In this document: positions 5,690-7,801 of the stretch, one piece after another
Numbering within the stretch: position 1 is the first letter of the stretch
Layout of the letters: every line of letters begins with the position of its first letter
Assembly: GCA_041485845.1 (NCBI GenBank)
Contig: JBGPKH010000434.1
Location: 1-7,801, forward strand
Direction: 5' to 3'
DNA: 7,801 nt
Source of the DNA: OMOG01 sp041485845
Lineage (GTDB): Bacteria > Acidobacteriota > Terriglobia > Bryobacterales > Bryobacteraceae
Program-made: the position numbers and the translations under genes
Notes under the pieces: generated by a model
Databases searched by the model: none
Told to the model about the DNA's origin: nothing
Seen by the model: the letters and a program-made list of their open reading frames with translations, nothing else

Positions 5690-6769
5690 GTGATCCTTGC
5701 CACAACCCGCAGGGCCTTCGTTTCCGCACTCGCCGGAGCCGCGGTGCTGGGCGCGGCCCCGCAAAAGAAACGCATCCTCATCCTCGGCGGCACCGGCTTC
5801 CTCGGACCCGCCACCGTCGAGGCGGCCAATGCGCGCGGCCACCAGTTGACTCTCTTCAACCGCGGCAGAACCAGACCCGGACTGTTCCCGAATATCGAGA
5901 CGCTCCTGGGCGACCGCGACCCCGGCAAAGGCGAAGGACTGAACGCCCTCCGCCACCGCCAGTGGGACGCCGTCATCGACAACTCCGGAAATGTCCCCCG
6001 CATCGTCGCCGCGTCGGCCAAACTCCTCGCGCCCAACGTCAAGCAGTACATCTACATCTCGTCGATCTCCGCCTACGCGGACAACAGCATCGAGGGCCAG
6101 GACGAAACCGGGAAGCTCGCCACCACTCCCGACCCCACCGTCGAGAAGATCACCAACGACACCTTCGGCCCCCTGAAGGTGCTGAGCGAGAAGGCGTCCC
6201 AGGAGGCCCTGCCGGGACGCAGCGCCGTGGTGCGTCCGGGCTACATCGTCGGACCCGACGACCCCAGCGGGCGCTTCACCTGGTGGCCAGTGCGAATCGA
6301 CCGCGGCGGCGAAGTGCTGGCCCCGGGCGCGCCCACCGACCCGGTGCAGATCATCGATGTGCGCGATCTCGGCGCGTGGCTCATTACTCTGATCGAGCAG
6401 GGTACTGCCGGCGTCTTCAACGCCACCGGTCCCAAGGACCGCCTGGCCTGGGGCGATCTTCTGCAGTCCTGCCGCAAGGCCACCAAATCCGAGAATACGC
6501 TCACCTGGGTGCCCGGAGAGTGGATCGCCAAAAAGGGCGAAGAGATCTTCCCCATCTGGGCGCCGTATCAGGGCGAGACTCGCGGCTTCCACCGCTGGAG
6601 CAACACCGCCGCGGTGAAGGCCGGGCTGAAGTTCCGCCCCTACCAGCAGACCGTGGCCGACACGCTGCGTTGGTACAAGACCCAGGACGAAGGCGGCCGA
6701 ACCAAGCTCGCCGGCCCCCCGCCCGCCAAGGAAGCCGAACTCCTGGCCGCCTGGAAGAGCACCAGGTAA
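5690..6769 (+). CDS. Tat-exported NAD-dependent epimerase/dehydratase (extended/atypical SDR)
   Basis: A 359-residue protein read from GTG 5690. An in-frame TAG directly precedes it, and the next start candidate would remove the signal, so GTG is favoured. TTRRAFVSALAGAAVLGAA (residues 5-23) is a twin-arginine signal, as for other acidobacterial-type exported dehydrogenases. The Rossmann nucleotide site is RILILGGTGFLG (GGTGFLG, 33-39), with VIDNSGNV near 95-102 and the central strand QYIYISSISAYAD near 119-131. Residues 159-163 read FGPLK, where I expect the catalytic YxxxK; Tyr is replaced by Phe while K163 stays. VVRPGYIVGPDD (180-191) is the usual substrate-side segment. It probably oxidises or epimerises a sugar-like substrate, after export folded with cofactor; substrate unknown. 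The Phe may reduce activity, or Tyr128 in SAYAD may serve instead. Divergent from the TPR gene. Confidence 0.88.
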   Translation: MILATTRRAFVSALAGAAVLGAAPQKKRILILGGTGFLGPATVEAANARGHQLTLFNRGRTRPGLFPNIETLLGDRDPGKGEGLNALRHRQWDAVIDNSGNVPRIVAASAKLLAPNVKQYIYISSISAYADNSIEGQDETGKLATTPDPTVEKITNDTFGPLKVLSEKASQEALPGRSAVVRPGYIVGPDDPSGRFTWWPVRIDRGGEVLAPGAPTDPVQIIDVRDLGAWLITLIEQGTAGVFNATGPKDRLAWGDLLQSCRKATKSENTLTWVPGEWIAKKGEEIFPIWAPYQGETRGFHRWSNTAAVKAGLKFRPYQQTVADTLRWYKTQDEGGRTKLAGPPPAKEAELLAAWKSTR

Positions 6770-6774
6770 CGCCG

Positions 6775-6809
6775 GGCGGTCCGGCGGTCCCGGCGGTCCC
6801 GGCGGTCTT
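6775..6809. repeat. short GC-rich tandem repeat, unit GGCGGTCCC
   Basis: Four consecutive units: GGCGGTCC (one base short), GGCGGTCCC twice, and GGCGGTCTT. It starts 5 bases after the epimerase stop. It looks like slippage-generated simple sequence between genes; it has no spacers, so it is not CRISPR. Confidence 0.75.
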
Positions 6810-6840
6810 GCCCTCCGGTCTCTCTTTGAAGAGGACATGC

Positions 6841-6846
6841 TACGAT
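6841..6846 (+). promoter_or_regulatory. putative -10 element just before the DUF4160 gene
   Basis: TACGAT, within TGCTACGAT (6838-6846), keeps T1, A2, A5 and T6 of TATAAT and ends 8 nt before ATG 6855. The same GCTAC core precedes the kinase remnant start. It would drive the DUF4160-DUF2442 pair with almost no leader. Confidence 0.35.
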
Positions 6847-6854
6847 GTAGGCGA

Positions 6855-7115
6855 ATGCCCGAGATCAGCAGGTTCTTTGGCATCGTGGTCCGTATGTATT
6901 TTGACGACCACAATCCGCCGCACTTCCATTGCATGTATGCCGGGAGTGAAGCGCAAGTCGGAATCGAACCGATCGCGATCCTTTGCGGCACGCTTCCGAA
7001 CCGTGCGGCGTCAATGGTTGTCGAATGGGCGGCGCTCCACCAGCGGGAGTTGATGTTGAATTGGCAACGCCTGCACAACGCTGAACCAGCAGAGAGAATC
7101 AAGCCCCTGGAATAG
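6855..7115 (+). CDS. DUF4160 domain protein, likely toxin-antitoxin-like partner
   Basis: An 86-residue protein. I choose ATG 6855 because the family typically begins MPEISRFFGI; the in-frame ATG at 6837 adds six residues and overlaps the likely promoter. It matches DUF4160 along its length: FFGIVVRMYFDDHNPPHFH (residues 7-25, with the family's His-rich HNPPHFH), then a short beta segment and VVEWAALHQRELMLNW (55-70). The family is small and cytoplasmic with no proven activity that I know. It is followed after 7 bp by DUF2442, a recurring partner in my recollection, and such pairs are commonly suspected to be type II toxin-antitoxin modules. Which partner would be toxic is not clear from sequence. 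Base composition is visibly less GC-rich than the epimerase and sulfatase genes, suggesting transfer. Family call is firm; role is inference. Confidence 0.85.
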   Translation: MPEISRFFGIVVRMYFDDHNPPHFHCMYAGSEAQVGIEPIAILCGTLPNRAASMVVEWAALHQRELMLNWQRLHNAEPAERIKPLE

Positions 7116-7122
7116 AAGAGTC

Positions 7123-7395
7123 ATGTTTCCGAGAGTCAAAGCAGTCCGTTACGTTCGAGATCATAGGCTGGAGTTGAGTTTCACCGACGGTATCAAGAGG
7201 GAGCTCGATCTGAAACAGCATGTCGTCGGCCGGGGTGGTGTATTCCGTCCGTTGGAGGACCCGGAATACTTCCGGCAGGTTCAAGTCGATTGCGAGGCCG
7301 GTACGATCGTCTGGCCGAACGGAGTCGACTTCTGTCCGGACGTCTTATACAGTCTCGCCACCAACACACCGATTCGCATTCTCGAACCCGCCTGA
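7123..7395 (+). CDS. DUF2442 domain protein, partner of DUF4160
   Basis: A 90-residue protein starting at ATG 7123, 7 bp after the DUF4160 stop; GAAGAG (7115-7120) overlaps that stop and sits close to the ATG as a possible ribosome site. The DUF2442 pattern is clear: VRYVRDHRLELSFTDGIKRELDL (residues 8-30), GGVFRPLEDPEYFRQVQVD, then AGTIVWPNGVDFCPDVLY (58-76). This family has the fold of the NE0471 N-terminal domain and may occur alone or fused to a DNA-binding HTH; no HTH is present here. Tight spacing means co-translation with DUF4160 is likely. Proposed role: the second half of a toxin-antitoxin-like or regulatory pair, unproven. Ends at TGA 7393-7395. Confidence 0.85.
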   Translation: MFPRVKAVRYVRDHRLELSFTDGIKRELDLKQHVVGRGGVFRPLEDPEYFRQVQVDCEAGTIVWPNGVDFCPDVLYSLATNTPIRILEPA

Positions 7396-7413
7396 GCACC
7401 CCCCGCCCCACGC

Positions 7414-7419
7414 TACCAT
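7414..7419 (+). promoter_or_regulatory. putative -10 element within a small inverted repeat, before the kinase remnant
   Basis: TACCAT, within CGCTACCAT (7411-7419), ends 7 nt before ATG 7427. CGCTA (7411-7415) and TAGCG (7419-7423) form a 5-bp inverted repeat with a 3-base spacer. The hexamer keeps T1, A2, A5 and T6 of TATAAT. It probably served the now truncated kinase gene. Confidence 0.35.
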
Positions 7420-7426
7420 AGCGAAT

Positions 7427-7477
7427 ATGGACGACGCCCTCGGCCACTTTACCCTCATCGAGAAGATCGGCCAATAA
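7427..7477 (+). pseudogene. truncated start of a Ser/Thr protein kinase gene
   Basis: ATG 7427 opens 16 codons reading MDDALGHFTLIEKIGQ, then TAA at 7475-7477. This is the usual opening of bacterial Hanks-type Ser/Thr kinases, where LGHFTLIEKIGQ continues into the glycine-rich loop GGMGEVYRA. Here the frame stops exactly before those glycines, and none of the other frames in the next 300 bases resumes kinase sequence. The gene kept its promoter-like upstream motif and start but lost everything else. The match is short, so the call rests on a highly characteristic phrase. The loss could result from a deletion joining this end to the opposing Fic-like fragment. Confidence 0.6.
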
Positions 7478-7558
7478 ACCGCGTTTGCCTTTTTTTCGCC
7501 CCTCGCAAAACGTGCCCAGTTCATATCCGGCCAATCCAGGCCTATTTTTCGGCATTGC
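7478..7558. other. unassigned segment between two gene fragments
   Basis: No gene is recognised. It includes a T-run (7490-7496) and a second copy of CGGCCAAT (7528-7535), the first copy (7468-7475) being the end of the kinase fragment. It is the likely scar between the kinase and Fic-like remnants. Confidence 0.4.
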
Positions 7559-7732
7559 TCGGAAGCTTGCGGATTTCTGGGCGAGATCCAGGGCAATATC
7601 GGTCAGAACACCGCGGCGGCGGGAGGTTTCGCCGATCCGCAGCGGTTCCATTCGCGCAATCGCTAGCCCGACTTTCGCAAAACCAGGGTCATCTTCTTCG
7701 CGGACGGGCCGTAAACATTGGTCCGCATGCAA
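7559..7732 (-). pseudogene. N-terminal fragment resembling a Fic-family protein
   Basis: On the minus strand a frame opens after a TAG near 7752, with TTG at 7732 and ATG at 7651 as possible starts. From 7651 to 7559 it reads MEPLRIGETSRRRGVLTD then IALDLAQKSASFR. This resembles the N-terminal helical region of Fic (AMP-transferase) proteins, recalled as ...EASRHRGPLTDLAVELAAKSAGFR..., which normally continues to an NCYYSNLIEG-type segment and the HPFxxGNGR Fic motif. Neither appears; after SASFRAMPKN the frame runs on open but unrelated, into the antisense of the kinase remnant and DUF2442. So the piece is a truncated remnant. Fic proteins modify targets and some are toxins, which fits the neighbouring DUF4160-DUF2442 pair. 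Assignment is from memory of one segment and is moderate. Confidence 0.42.
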
Positions 7733-7801
7733 GTTGATGAATAGATGAAAGAACTAAGGCAACAGCAGCCCGTCGGCTGACGAGGGCCGCAACACCGTAG
7801 G
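7733..7801. other. right edge, nothing recognised
   Basis: No coding or RNA signal is supported. An ATG at 7745 opens only a short reading frame that soon stops, and the edge cuts whatever follows. Confidence 0.4.

Noticed and set aside
5559..5729. 57-codon N-terminal extension of the TPR protein
   Set aside because: It overlaps the start of the divergent epimerase gene and would bury the signal peptide internally.
6775..6809. Possible CRISPR repeats
   Set aside because: Units are 9 bases with no spacers; it is a simple tandem repeat.
5425..7053. Plus-strand frame of 542 codons
   Set aside because: Overlaps the epimerase in another frame, is dominated by Arg/Pro runs, and runs through the tandem repeat.
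5672..7102. Minus-strand frame of 476 codons
   Set aside because: Antisense to the epimerase, which has a nucleotide-binding motif and Tat signal; this frame has neither.
7193..7558. Continuation of the minus-strand Fic-like frame to 7193
   Set aside because: After SASFRAMPKN it no longer resembles Fic and runs antisense to DUF2442 and the kinase start, so only 7559-7732 is kept.

Overview
The window is GC-rich DNA from a free-living bacterium. The gene content fits an Acidobacteriota-type genome, most like the Solibacter/Bryobacter group: an exported M1 peptidase, paired exported cyclophilins, a Tat-exported sulfatase, a TolB-like/TPR protein, a Tat-exported epimerase and the start of a Ser/Thr kinase. 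The lineage is my inference from gene style; nothing in the window is a definitive taxonomic marker.

Layout, left to right. At 1-443 (-) is the N-terminus of an M1 aminopeptidase running off the left edge. At 527-802 (+) is a small two-helix membrane protein. At 825-1412 and 1413-2132 (-) are two tandem exported cyclophilin-type peptidyl-prolyl isomerases whose stop and start codons touch. At 2218-2729 (+) is a broken 5'-nucleotidase (UshA/CpdB-like) gene that keeps both ends but has lost its middle. A 216-base gene-free stretch holds a GC-rich repeat family and a 16-bp AT-rich perfect palindrome. It is followed by a Tat-exported sulfatase (2946-4316, +), a hairpin, the convergent TolB-like/TPR gene (4371-5558, -), and the divergent SDR-type epimerase/dehydratase (5690-6769, +).

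The right end differs. After a 9-bp GC-rich tandem repeat come two tiny genes, DUF4160 (6855-7115) and DUF2442 (7123-7395), a pair I believe is recurrent and toxin-antitoxin-like. Their base composition is visibly less GC-rich. Then comes gene wreckage: the first 16 codons of a Ser/Thr protein kinase (+), and, facing it on the other strand, what looks like the N-terminal piece of a Fic-family protein.

Most full-length genes encode exported or membrane proteins (peptidase, isomerases, sulfatase, epimerase, TPR protein), so this is mainly an envelope/secretion neighbourhood without one obvious pathway. Five start codons lie 6-8 nt after a -10-like hexamer, three of them with a GCTAC core, and have no clear Shine-Dalgarno. 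This suggests leaderless or very short-leader transcription. I found no complete new system. The best leads are the DUF4160-DUF2442 pair beside the Fic and kinase remnants, the internally deleted nucleotidase, and the active-site substitutions in one cyclophilin and in the epimerase.
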